Assembly (NCBI RefSeq): GCF_947489565.1
Contig: NZ_CANLEA010000003.1
Coordinates: 186,001-250,000, forward strand
Direction of reading: 5' to 3'
DNA from: an uncultured Kordia sp.
Lineage (GTDB): Bacteria > Bacteroidota > Bacteroidia > Flavobacteriales > Flavobacteriaceae
Length of the DNA: 64,000 nucleotides
In this document: in pieces, positions 26,240-33,983 of the stretch
How positions within the stretch are numbered: the first letter of the stretch is position 1
How the letters are laid out: the number at the start of each line of letters is the position of its first letter
Made by a program: the position numbers and the translations under genes
The notes under the pieces: model-generated
Seen by the model: only the letters and a program-made list of their open reading frames with translations
Told to the model about the DNA's origin: nothing
Databases searched by the model: none

Positions 26240-27961
26240 ATGTCTTATATCCAACATTCCCCTTATATTCTTAAAAGAGTGCTATTCTTTATACTCTTTT
26301 GTAACTTTTCAATGCTCTATGCGCAGTCGGATTCTTTAGCGCATAAATCCTATGAATATCTAGATTCTTTGTATTTGAAGTATCGATATAATAACCCTAA
26401 AAAAGCCAACCTGTATGCAGACGAACTCTACACTAAGGCTCAAGCTACTGAAGATGATAGGCAAATTGGGCAAGCGCTACATAGAAAGGCTTTTATAGCT
26501 TATAAGTTAGGTAACTATGAAAACGCTTTTATGCATATAGAAAATTCGATTTCTATTGCTAAAAAAATAAAAAATGATTCGCTAGAGCTAAAGAATGAAA
26601 GTTTAACAGGTAATGTATATTTAGCAAAAGGAGATTATAATAATGCGATTAATCAATATATACAAGCAAAAAAAGTTGCACGTAGGATAGGAAACATCAA
26701 TGATTTTTTACTGTCAGATCATAACATTGGTATGATTAAAAAACAAACTAAAGACATAAATGAAGCTATCGAAATTTTTTTAGCAAATTTAGAAGCCGTT
26801 AATACATATAAAGATGTGAATCTTGAGAGATTAGAAGTCATTAGTTTAGTTGCATTATCCGATACCTATTTGAGGATAAAAAATGTAACTAAAGCAGAAG
26901 AATACACTACTAAAGGCTTACAAAAATCCTCTTTAAAAAAGTTTAAAGATGCGTACCTTATTTTATCAGCAAATAATGTCATTATTAATTATCAAAAAAA
27001 ATTATATCAATCCAGCATCCAAAAAGCATACTCTTTATTAAAACCTATGTATGACTATAGTAGTGAGAAATCTATAACTACACTGTATTTATATTTAGGC
27101 AAAAATTATCTAAAATTAGAGCAATGCGATAGTGTTATTAAGTATTTTGAAAAAATTAAAGTAATTACCGCAAAAGAAGATTTTGAATTTCCCGAATTAG
27201 AAGAAGTATATCATATCCTAGGGACTTGTGAAGCAAGATTAGGCAATACGGAAAAGAGTATAGAATATCATAATTTGAGTGCTCAGTTTGATGAAATAAA
27301 CGACAGCACAAATACTGTTATAAATAATGAATTACATAGAAAAAATGACATCATACCTTTAAAAGAAAAAATAGAATCTTTGGACGATTATGGACAGGAA
27401 CAAAAAAGTCGGGCAACCTTGTGGTATAGTATTTCGGCTATATTGATCCTATCACTACTATTATTTTTCTTTTTGTATCGAAAAAAGCAACTTCAAACTA
27501 AAAAACGCTTTCAAGAACTTTTACAAACTATAGATACCTTAGAACAATCTAAAACTGAATCACAACCTTTAAAAACAACTGCTTCAGTGATTACTGATGA
27601 AAATGTATTGGGAATTTTAGAAGGACTCAAAGCATTTGAGCAAAAAGAGTATTATTTACGACAAGATTGCACCTTAATATTTGTCGCTAAAAAGTTAAAA
27701 ACCAATACCACATATTTATCAAATGTAATCAATACATATAAAGAAAAGTCATTTAAATCATATTTGACCGAATTACGAATCAATGCTGCACTGATTCGCT
27801 TAAAAAACGAACCAAAATTAAGAGCATATACCATTAAAGCCATTGCTGAAGAGTTTGGTTTTAAACGTCAAGAAACATTTTCTAAAGCTTTTAAAGCAAA
27901 AACCAACATGCTCCCTTCAAAATACATTAAGTCACTTAAAATCAATAATATAGAAAATTGA
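26240..27961 (+). CDS. Regulator 2: TPR-membrane-AraC transcription factor
   Basis: A 573-residue paralogue of regulator 1 in layout. An N-terminal signal-like segment (LKRVLFFILFCNFSMLYAQ) precedes ~350 residues of TPR-type repeats (e.g. ALHRKAFIAYKLGNYENAFMHIE, GNVYLAKGDYNNAINQY), a transmembrane helix near 390-412 (LWYSISAILILSLLLFFFLY) and a C-terminal AraC-type HTH domain (~480-566: LIFVAKKLKTNTTYLSNVI ... TIKAIAEEFGFKRQETFSKAFKAKTN). The TPRs should be periplasmic and the HTH cytosolic. The gene is flanked by P4 on one side and P5/P6 on the other, with class 2 palindromes on both sides; site 2c overlaps its own stop codon. It is likely to control these precursors and itself. Confidence 0.88.
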   Translation: MSYIQHSPYILKRVLFFILFCNFSMLYAQSDSLAHKSYEYLDSLYLKYRYNNPKKANLYADELYTKAQATEDDRQIGQALHRKAFIAYKLGNYENAFMHIENSISIAKKIKNDSLELKNESLTGNVYLAKGDYNNAINQYIQAKKVARRIGNINDFLLSDHNIGMIKKQTKDINEAIEIFLANLEAVNTYKDVNLERLEVISLVALSDTYLRIKNVTKAEEYTTKGLQKSSLKKFKDAYLILSANNVIINYQKKLYQSSIQKAYSLLKPMYDYSSEKSITTLYLYLGKNYLKLEQCDSVIKYFEKIKVITAKEDFEFPELEEVYHILGTCEARLGNTEKSIEYHNLSAQFDEINDSTNTVINNELHRKNDIIPLKEKIESLDDYGQEQKSRATLWYSISAILILSLLLFFFLYRKKQLQTKKRFQELLQTIDTLEQSKTESQPLKTTASVITDENVLGILEGLKAFEQKEYYLRQDCTLIFVAKKLKTNTTYLSNVINTYKEKSFKSYLTELRINAALIRLKNEPKLRAYTIKAIAEEFGFKRQETFSKAFKAKTNMLPSKYIKSLKINNIEN

Positions 27962-27979
27962 TGTTTTATAAAATATCAA
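27958..27979. promoter_or_regulatory. Operator-like palindrome class 2, site 2c
   Basis: TTGAT-N-TTTTATAAAA-N-ATCAA, symmetric except for one base pair, overlapping the stop codon of regulator 2 and ending 69 bp before precursor P5. It is positioned as site 1c is for regulator 1 and P3. Confidence 0.65.
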
Positions 27980-28048
27980 CTACAAAATTAGCAGATTTTA
28001 AAAATATTTCCCACCTTGCTGTTAATAACTAAAACTATAATTTGCATT

Positions 28049-28297
28049 ATGAAAAATTTAAAGATCAAAAAAATAAAGATTGCAAAAATTAATAATTTGA
28101 GCATGATTTTAGGCGGAAACAGACAAACTATTATTCAAGGTTGTATGCCTGACACACATACTTGTCCACCTAGAGAAACCCACGATCCCAACTATACTAC
28201 TTGTCATACAACAAATAATGGTACACTAGCTGGAAATCCGACTACTGGAGGTTTTGCCGAAACTGATCAATGTGGCAGCGGTCGTAATTCCGATTGA
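28049..28297 (+). CDS. GG-leader peptide precursor P5 (FAETDQCG core)
   Basis: An 82-residue precursor from the ATG at 28049. The leader MKNLKIKKIKIAKINNL then SMILGG is basic and Ile-rich, ending at Gly-Gly. The core has four Cys (QGCMPD, HTCPP, TTCHTT, DQCGSG) and ends with TLAGN-x-TTGGFAETDQCGSG. That C-terminal segment is almost identical to the core of P6, 140 bp downstream on the same strand. Codons 1-11 of the longer frame were excluded because the leader begins at this ATG. Confidence 0.82.
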   Translation: MKNLKIKKIKIAKINNLSMILGGNRQTIIQGCMPDTHTCPPRETHDPNYTTCHTTNNGTLAGNPTTGGFAETDQCGSGRNSD

Positions 28298-28437
28298 GTG
28301 AGATTTAATTATATAAAACTATAGCTAACTTATAATTTAGCATAAGAGTTTTATAATAACATTTAATATTACTCGTTTATGTTTTGATTAAAAATCCTTT
28401 TAGCCTTTTTTGTGTATTAACTAAAATTTTAAACATT

Positions 28438-28584
28438 ATGAAAAAAAAGAATTTTAAACTGCTTAAGTTAAACAAAAAAACTATTTCAGTTATAAAACTT
28501 ACTAAAATTAAAGGGGGAACAGACCTTACATTAGCCGGAAATGTAACAGGAGGTTTTGCCGAAACTGATCAATGCGGCGGATAA
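28438..28584 (+). CDS. GG-leader peptide precursor P6 (short FAETDQCG core)
   Basis: A 48-residue precursor from the ATG at 28438. The leader MKKKNFKLLKLNKKTISVI then KLTKIKGG matches the family well. The core is only ~21 residues (TDLTLAGN, then VTGGFAETDQCGG) with one Cys and three Thr, essentially the last third of the P5 core on its own. One Cys plus Thr would allow a single thioether ring, or a thiol-linked dimer. It is preceded by the ATT-ATG context seen at other precursors. Confidence 0.83.
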   Translation: MKKKNFKLLKLNKKTISVIKLTKIKGGTDLTLAGNVTGGFAETDQCGG

Positions 28585-28604
28585 TATTTTATCCTTAAAT
28601 AAAA

Positions 28605-28690
28605 CTAATGATACCAGTTTGATCATAATATGATGGACGTTATAGATACGAAATTACGTTGACATCATGTTATAATCAAATTGGTATTAG
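28605..28690. repeat. Long imperfect inverted repeat (possible MITE or REP-like element)
   Basis: Left arm from 28605 (CTAATGATACCAGTTTGATC onwards, to ~28635) pairs with the right arm ending at 28690 (complement begins CTAATACCAATTTGATTATA). After one 3-base bulge, 20 of 23 positions match and two of the three differences are G-T compatible. The inner ACGT pairs extend the hairpin. There is no adjacent T-run, so it is unlike a plain terminator. It separates P6 from convergent P7. Confidence 0.65.
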
Positions 28691-28770
28691 CTATAAAAAA
28701 ACAGAACCTATTTACTCTAAACGTTTAGTGGAACGTATCGCTCCTTTGTAACAGTTATAGAAGCAAAGAG

Positions 28771-28796
28771 CAAAAGAAAAGCGAACCGAAGTTCGC
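28771..28796 (-). terminator. Terminator of precursor P7 (CGAA tetraloop)
   Basis: GCGAAC and GTTCGC around CGAA (28781-28796), with a T-rich minus-strand run (complement of 28771-28780), 24 bp past the P7 stop. It is the same hairpin as after P4. Confidence 0.8.
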
Positions 28797-28820
28797 CAGA
28801 CTATGATTTAACTATTAAAA

Positions 28821-29015
28821 TCATACACATACATCAGGAGGACAAGAAAAACAAGAATTTGCATCCATAAACGCCTTTGTATGTTTATCAGCATTACAAT
28901 ACCTACAATTAGTTCTTCTTTCGGACACCTCTGCTCCTCCTTGGATATATAAAGAATTAAATTCCGAGATTGTTGTTTTATTAATGACTAATGATTTAAG
29001 ATTTCTTTTTTTCAT
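28821..29015 (-). CDS. GG-leader peptide precursor P7 (Cys-rich core)
   Basis: A 64-residue precursor from the ATG at 29013-29015. The leader MKKRNLKSLVINKTTISEF then NSLYIQGG fits the family. The core (AEVSERRTNCRYCNADKH onwards) has five Cys: CRYC, then SCFSC and a Cys two residues from the end. The CxxC pairs could bind metal or form disulfides or thioethers. It reads toward P6, with the long inverted repeat between them, and a perfect class 2 palindrome lies 70-90 bp upstream. Confidence 0.85.
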   Translation of the reverse strand: MKKRNLKSLVINKTTISEFNSLYIQGGAEVSERRTNCRYCNADKHTKAFMDANSCFSCPPDVCV

Positions 29016-29085
29016 AATAAATGATTTTAAGATTAAACATAGAAACAAGTAATGATAAAAAGGAAGAGCAAAAAAGGAAAGTAAA

Positions 29086-29105
29086 TGATGTTTTATAAAA
29101 CATCA
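29086..29105. promoter_or_regulatory. Operator-like palindrome class 2, site 2d
   Basis: TGATG-TTTTATAAAA-CATCA, a perfect 20-bp palindrome upstream of P7. It shares the core and the GAT/ATC flanks with sites 2a and 2c, which places P7 in the proposed regulator 2 set. Confidence 0.65.
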
Positions 29106-29140
29106 CAACATAAAAAAACAAAAAAAGACACTTCACTTTT

Positions 29141-29188
29141 GTAGCAACAGAACTAGACCCAAACCTGTAATTTTCGAATCATTAGTTT
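29141..29188 (-). other. Degenerate tRNA 3'-half-like sequence, copy 2
   Basis: On the minus strand the order is an anticodon-arm-like ATGATTCGAAAATT, a T-arm ACAGG-TTTGGGT-CTAGT and a GTTGCTACA end. It is aligned with copy 1 (22277-22323) in the T-arm and acceptor parts and in the same orientation. It is more decayed than copy 1 and has no 5' half. Confidence 0.28.
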
Positions 29189-29399
29189 ATCTAGAAAAAA
29201 CTACTTATTGATTTTCGTTAACGTGATTACAAGATATCATCAACTGACTTTGTGTATCTTATTTATTCTTTTTTAACGGTCAACTAGAATCACCATATAC
29301 TCATATCTGTGAGCATTCATATAATTATTATGGCGTATTTCATACGAATTCGTTAATTTTAGAGTCGAACACTTTTCTAACACTAAAAAGGCAGCTACT

Positions 29400-32300
29400 T
29401 TGAAGATTAAAAAAATATGGAAACGAATTTTATTAGGACTCATCATAGTTCCAATTTTAGTGCTAGGAGGTTTAATATTATATATTCAGAGCAACCAAAC
29501 TGAAATTATTAAAGCTGAAATCGCAAAACTAAACAAAGAACATAAAGGGCTTATTAGTATTGGTGAAAGCGAATTATCTCTTTTTGGAAACTTCCCATAC
29601 ATTTCTCTTAAGGTATATGATTTCAAAATTTTTGAAACAAAAGAAGACAATGCACCTGTTATAATGGATGTAAAAGATGTGTATGTTGGCTTTAATCTTT
29701 GGGACATTGTAAGCGGAAATTATGACATTCAATCTTTAATAGTTGAAGATGGTGTTTTTAATATTGTTATTCACGAAAATAATACTACGAATATTCAAAA
29801 TTCCATCGCTAGTACTTCTGACACAGAAACTCCATCCACGAATATTCATCTAAAAAAGATTAAATTTAAGAATATAGATATTCACACGCTAGATGAAGCT
29901 ACCAATACAGATGTCGAAAAATTCATCTACGCTGGTACAGGTAGTTTTAATCAAAAAGACAGTATTATTTCTGGGCATGTAGATGCCGATCTTGAATTAA
30001 ATGTGATAAAAAATGGAGATACAACCTTCTTCCATAAAAAACATTTAGAAGTACATACAGATGTCGTGTTTAATGAACAAACTAGTATTCTTGACATACA
30101 ACCCTCAGGGATTGTAATGGAAAATGGAGATTTTGAATTAGAAGGCTCTATAGATGTAAAGAATGATGTAGATCTCGATCTTTCTATAAAAGGAACAAAG
30201 CCCAATTTTGATATGTTTATCGCTTTTGCTCCTGCAGATGTAATACCTGTATTAGAGAAATACGAAAACGCTGGCGAAATTTATTTTAATGCGAGTATTA
30301 AAGGTGCCGCTAATAAAGGAAATAGACCTTTTATCAATGCCAGTTTTGGAGCTAAAAAAGCTTTTTTAGAAAATACTAAAAGAGGAAAAAAGATCGATAA
30401 TATGGGCTTTAGCGGTCATTTTACCAATGGTGAAAATAGAGATGCAAGCACCATGGAATTTTCTTTAACAGACATGACTGCCTCTCTGGAAAAGGGAGAA
30501 TTTGAAGGTTCTGTTGTTGTTAAGAATTTTGAATCACCGGAAGTTGATATGCAAATAGATTCTAACTTCAATCTGAATTTTATTACAGACTTTTTTGAAC
30601 TCGAACAAGTACAAGGTGCTTCTGGGCAAGTTTCGCTAAAAATGAATTTTCATGATATTATTGATATTGACAAACCCGAAAAGGCATTGCAAAAACTGAA
30701 TCAAGCATATTTTGCACAGCTGACTGTAACAGATTTGAGTTTAAACGCCAAAAACCTACCTGCTCCTTTAGACACTTTGAATGTAAACTTAGTTATGAAT
30801 GGTAGGGAAGCTACGCTGAAACAATTTGATATGTCAATGGGCAATACAGACCTATCTATTAGCGGTTTTCTATCAGATTTACCAGCCATCGTACATCATA
30901 CAAATATTCCAATAGAAGCCCATTTCGATATTACTTCTAAGAATCTGGATATTGCACAATTGACAGGTTATTTACAACAAGATTCTATCCAAAAAGGTAT
31001 TGATGAACAAATAGAAAATCTCAGCTTAGGACTTTCTTTTAAGGCTTCTGCGAGAGACTTTACAGAGTCCAAATATATCCCAAAAGGCGAATTTTTTATT
31101 GATAGTTTACATGCCAACTTGAAGCATTATCCACATAAATTACATGATTTTCATGCAGATGTATTGATAGACAGTGTAGACTTAAAAATAGTAGATTTTA
31201 CCGGATATATAGATGATAGCGATTTTCATTTTGACGGACTCATACATGATTATGCCTTTTGGATGCAACCCGAACTTAACGGAGATGTGGATTTAGATAT
31301 CAATCTCGTTTCTAGCAAATTAAGGCTGGAAGATGTTTTTTCGTATAAAGGAGAAAATTATGTTCCTGAAGAATACAGGCATGAAGAGTTTGATGATTTA
31401 GCATTGCATTTCGATTCTAGTATGCATTATAAAGATTCTGCTTTGCATTCCATCGATCTGGCTTTGGATAAATTAGACACAAAAATGAAATTGCATCCAC
31501 TGCGCTTTCATGATTTTAAAGGAAACATTCATTATGAAGACGAACATATTGTCATAAAGGATTTTCATGGTGAAATAGGAACGACTAATTTCAATTTTGA
31601 TTTAAATTACTATTTGGGAGAAAATCAGCAAATAAAGAAAAGGGATAATTATTTGGCAGTAAAAGCAAATTATATTGATTATGATGCGCTCTTTAATTTC
31701 GATTTACAACCCACAAAATCAACAGCAGTTGTTGCTTCAAAAACTGAAGATGTAACAGCACATGCAGATGCCTTCAACATCTATGAATTGCCTTTTACAG
31801 ACATGCAATTTAAGGCAGATATTGATCACTTTATATACCATAAAATAGATCTTCAAAAAATCAAAGCAACTGTAAGAACAACGCCTAACCATTATATTTA
31901 TATAGATACGTTACACATGAATGCTGCTGGAGGAAATATTCAATTAAGTGGATATTTTAATGGTAGCGATCCAAAACACATCTATTTGCAACCAGATTTG
32001 GTGATGAATAATGTTGATTTGGATAAATTGTTATTCAAGTTCGAAAATTTTGGGCAAGATCATCTTGTTTCAGAAAATTTGCAAGGTAAACTCACCTCTA
32101 GAATTAAAGGGAAGATTAGAGTATACCCAGATATGGTTCCTGATTTGGATCAATCTACACTAGAAATGGACGTAAAAGTGTTAAATGGTAGATTGAAGAA
32201 TTACGATCCAATGTTGGCACTTTCAGATTATATGGGAAATAAAAACCTGCGAAATATTCGGTTTGACACTTTACAAAATAGCTTGAATGTAGAAAAAGGA

Positions 32301-32603
32301 AAGATTCATATTCCTTCCATGACAATCGAATCTACTTTAGGTCATATGGAATTGTCTGGCACACATGACAGCAATCAAAATATCGATTATTATTTACGAA
32401 TTCCTTGGAAGACTGTACGAAAAGCTGCTTGGTATAAATTATTTAAACGTAAGAACCGTACTGTTGATGAAAACCAAGAAGATGAGATTGTAGAAATAGA
32501 TTCTACCAAAAGAACACGCTATCTCAATATAAAGGTCAAAGGAAGCATCGATGATTATAAAATTTCACTAGGCAAAAAGAAGAAAAGTAAACGTGATCAA
32601 TAA
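29400..32603 (+). CDS. AsmA-family outer-membrane biogenesis protein (TTG start)
   Basis: A 1067-residue protein with one N-terminal membrane helix (WKRILLGLIIVPILVLGGLILYI) and a very long periplasmic beta-rich region. The start has the AsmA pattern (IGESELSLFGNFPYISLKVYDFKIFE ... VKDVYVGFNLWDIVSGNYDIQSLIVEDG). AsmA-like proteins are believed to form long beta-grooves that move or organise phospholipids between membranes. The start codon is TTG; there is no ATG in frame before the membrane helix, so TTG is the best choice. It is unlinked to its neighbours by function and terminates before the convergent histidine kinase gene. Confidence 0.85.
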   Translation: MKIKKIWKRILLGLIIVPILVLGGLILYIQSNQTEIIKAEIAKLNKEHKGLISIGESELSLFGNFPYISLKVYDFKIFETKEDNAPVIMDVKDVYVGFNLWDIVSGNYDIQSLIVEDGVFNIVIHENNTTNIQNSIASTSDTETPSTNIHLKKIKFKNIDIHTLDEATNTDVEKFIYAGTGSFNQKDSIISGHVDADLELNVIKNGDTTFFHKKHLEVHTDVVFNEQTSILDIQPSGIVMENGDFELEGSIDVKNDVDLDLSIKGTKPNFDMFIAFAPADVIPVLEKYENAGEIYFNASIKGAANKGNRPFINASFGAKKAFLENTKRGKKIDNMGFSGHFTNGENRDASTMEFSLTDMTASLEKGEFEGSVVVKNFESPEVDMQIDSNFNLNFITDFFELEQVQGASGQVSLKMNFHDIIDIDKPEKALQKLNQAYFAQLTVTDLSLNAKNLPAPLDTLNVNLVMNGREATLKQFDMSMGNTDLSISGFLSDLPAIVHHTNIPIEAHFDITSKNLDIAQLTGYLQQDSIQKGIDEQIENLSLGLSFKASARDFTESKYIPKGEFFIDSLHANLKHYPHKLHDFHADVLIDSVDLKIVDFTGYIDDSDFHFDGLIHDYAFWMQPELNGDVDLDINLVSSKLRLEDVFSYKGENYVPEEYRHEEFDDLALHFDSSMHYKDSALHSIDLALDKLDTKMKLHPLRFHDFKGNIHYEDEHIVIKDFHGEIGTTNFNFDLNYYLGENQQIKKRDNYLAVKANYIDYDALFNFDLQPTKSTAVVASKTEDVTAHADAFNIYELPFTDMQFKADIDHFIYHKIDLQKIKATVRTTPNHYIYIDTLHMNAAGGNIQLSGYFNGSDPKHIYLQPDLVMNNVDLDKLLFKFENFGQDHLVSENLQGKLTSRIKGKIRVYPDMVPDLDQSTLEMDVKVLNGRLKNYDPMLALSDYMGNKNLRNIRFDTLQNSLNVEKGKIHIPSMTIESTLGHMELSGTHDSNQNIDYYLRIPWKTVRKAAWYKLFKRKNRTVDENQEDEIVEIDSTKRTRYLNIKVKGSIDDYKISLGKKKKSKRDQ

Positions 32604-32633
32604 TAACTCCGTGATTTTATAAAAAAACTCCAT

Positions 32634-33983
32634 TTAAAAAAGTAACGTAAAAGACGTTTCTTTATTAGGTACAGAAGTCACCGTTAAGCTTCCATTGTGC
32701 ATCTGTAAAATTTGTCTTGAAAGGCTTAATCCTATTCCAGAACCATCTGTTTTAGTAGTGAAAAATGGCACAAATATTTGCTCCATTAATTCTGACGGAA
32801 TTCCAATACCATTATCCTTTACTTTAATAAATTTCCTGTTCACTTCATTAATTCCAGAAATAAGTTCTATGCTACTATCTTCTTTTCCTCTGGAAGATTG
32901 CATTGCATTTTTTAATAAATTGATGAGTGTTTGCGTAATTTGTTTTTCATCCGCAAAAATTTCAAAATCACCTGACAAATGCCTGACCTTAAATGAAATT
33001 TGATCAAAACCTTTTTCCTGACTTACCAATGTTTTTACTTCTTCCAAAAAGTCTTGAATATTAATAATTTTTTTGTCTGGTTCTGGAATACTTAAAAGAC
33101 TTCTGTATGAATGCACAAAGTCAATTAATCGATTTCCTTGATTATTAATAATTTCCAAACCTCTTATCGTATTTTTAACTTGCTTTTCATTAATTTGATC
33201 TGCGGCTATCCATCCTTCATCAGTCTTATAATAATTCAAAATTGACTCCGATATAGAACTCAAAGGTGTAATAGTGTTCATTATTTCATGCGTTAATACT
33301 CGTATAAGTTTCATCCATGAATCTGTTTCTTTTTCATTTAATTCATTATTGATATCTTGAATTGTGACGAGGTTTAACATTTGAGCATTCAATACAACTT
33401 TCTTCGCTTTCACTACCAAACTAATAGTTTCTCTTTCATTCGTAATTTGAAATAATTGCCGTTCAAAAGGTTGCAGCTTTGATAAGTGATCCGAAAGTTT
33501 TTTATCTACTTTCTTTAACTGATTTATATGATTTAATTGACTTGTATTGAATAATCTTTTTGCTGTAGGATTTGCGAATAGTATATGTCCTTTATCATTG
33601 ATTGTAAGAACTCCAATTTTAACTTGTTTTAATATTTCTTGGTAGTAGTTTTCCTGTTCTCTATTTCTGACTTGAGTTTCTTGAATAAAATTTCGAACTT
33701 TATTTAAGCTTTTGTGAAGTTCTCTTAATGAATTAGGTCCCGAATCTTCCGGAAATCTAATGGTGAAATCTTCATTTTCAATAGACTCAAAAAAGTAAGC
33801 AATTTTATGATTTGTTTTATTTAAGTATCTAACAAAAAAAACGACTTGTATGCCTATAAAAAGAAAGCATAATCCTGATAAGTAATATTGTCCTTTATTA
33901 AAAAGAAAAGCCAATAAAATGGCAATGCCCGTTATAATGACAATTCTGATTAAAATTTGAATATAGTATGTTTTAATAGCCAT
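32634..33983 (-). CDS. Sensor histidine kinase (NtrY-like, PAS domain)
   Basis: A 449-residue membrane kinase. Two N-terminal membrane helices (residues ~8-55) are followed by a HAMP-like linker, a PAS domain (~120-165: VKIGVLTINDKGHILFANPTAKRLFN), a HisKA-type segment with the phospho-acceptor in LTHEIMNTITPLSS (~H232), and an HATPase domain with NLLKNAMQS (N box), VKDNGIGIP (G1) and GSGIGLSL (G2). There is almost no periplasmic loop, so the signal may be sensed in the membrane or cytosol. It overlaps the response regulator gene by 11 bp and is its evident partner. Confidence 0.9.
   Translation of the reverse strand: MAIKTYYIQILIRIVIITGIAILLAFLFNKGQYYLSGLCFLFIGIQVVFFVRYLNKTNHKIAYFFESIENEDFTIRFPEDSGPNSLRELHKSLNKVRNFIQETQVRNREQENYYQEILKQVKIGVLTINDKGHILFANPTAKRLFNTSQLNHINQLKKVDKKLSDHLSKLQPFERQLFQITNERETISLVVKAKKVVLNAQMLNLVTIQDINNELNEKETDSWMKLIRVLTHEIMNTITPLSSISESILNYYKTDEGWIAADQINEKQVKNTIRGLEIINNQGNRLIDFVHSYRSLLSIPEPDKKIINIQDFLEEVKTLVSQEKGFDQISFKVRHLSGDFEIFADEKQITQTLINLLKNAMQSSRGKEDSSIELISGINEVNRKFIKVKDNGIGIPSELMEQIFVPFFTTKTDGSGIGLSLSRQILQMHNGSLTVTSVPNKETSFTLLF

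Larger units (their letters stand above)
29016..29399. other. Gene-free region upstream of the AsmA-family gene
   Basis: 384 bp between P7 (minus) and the AsmA-family gene (plus). It holds operator-like site 2d (29086-29105) and the second tRNA-3'-half-like sequence (29141-29188). I see no open frame worth calling. The remainder is AT-rich and should contain the promoter of the AsmA-family gene. Confidence 0.6.

Noticed and set aside
28010-28044. TTG...TATAATTTG as a Bacteroidota-type promoter for P5
   Set aside because: The -7-like element ends only 5 bp before the ATG, so transcription would start at or inside the gene; spacing also does not fit TAnnTTTG exactly.
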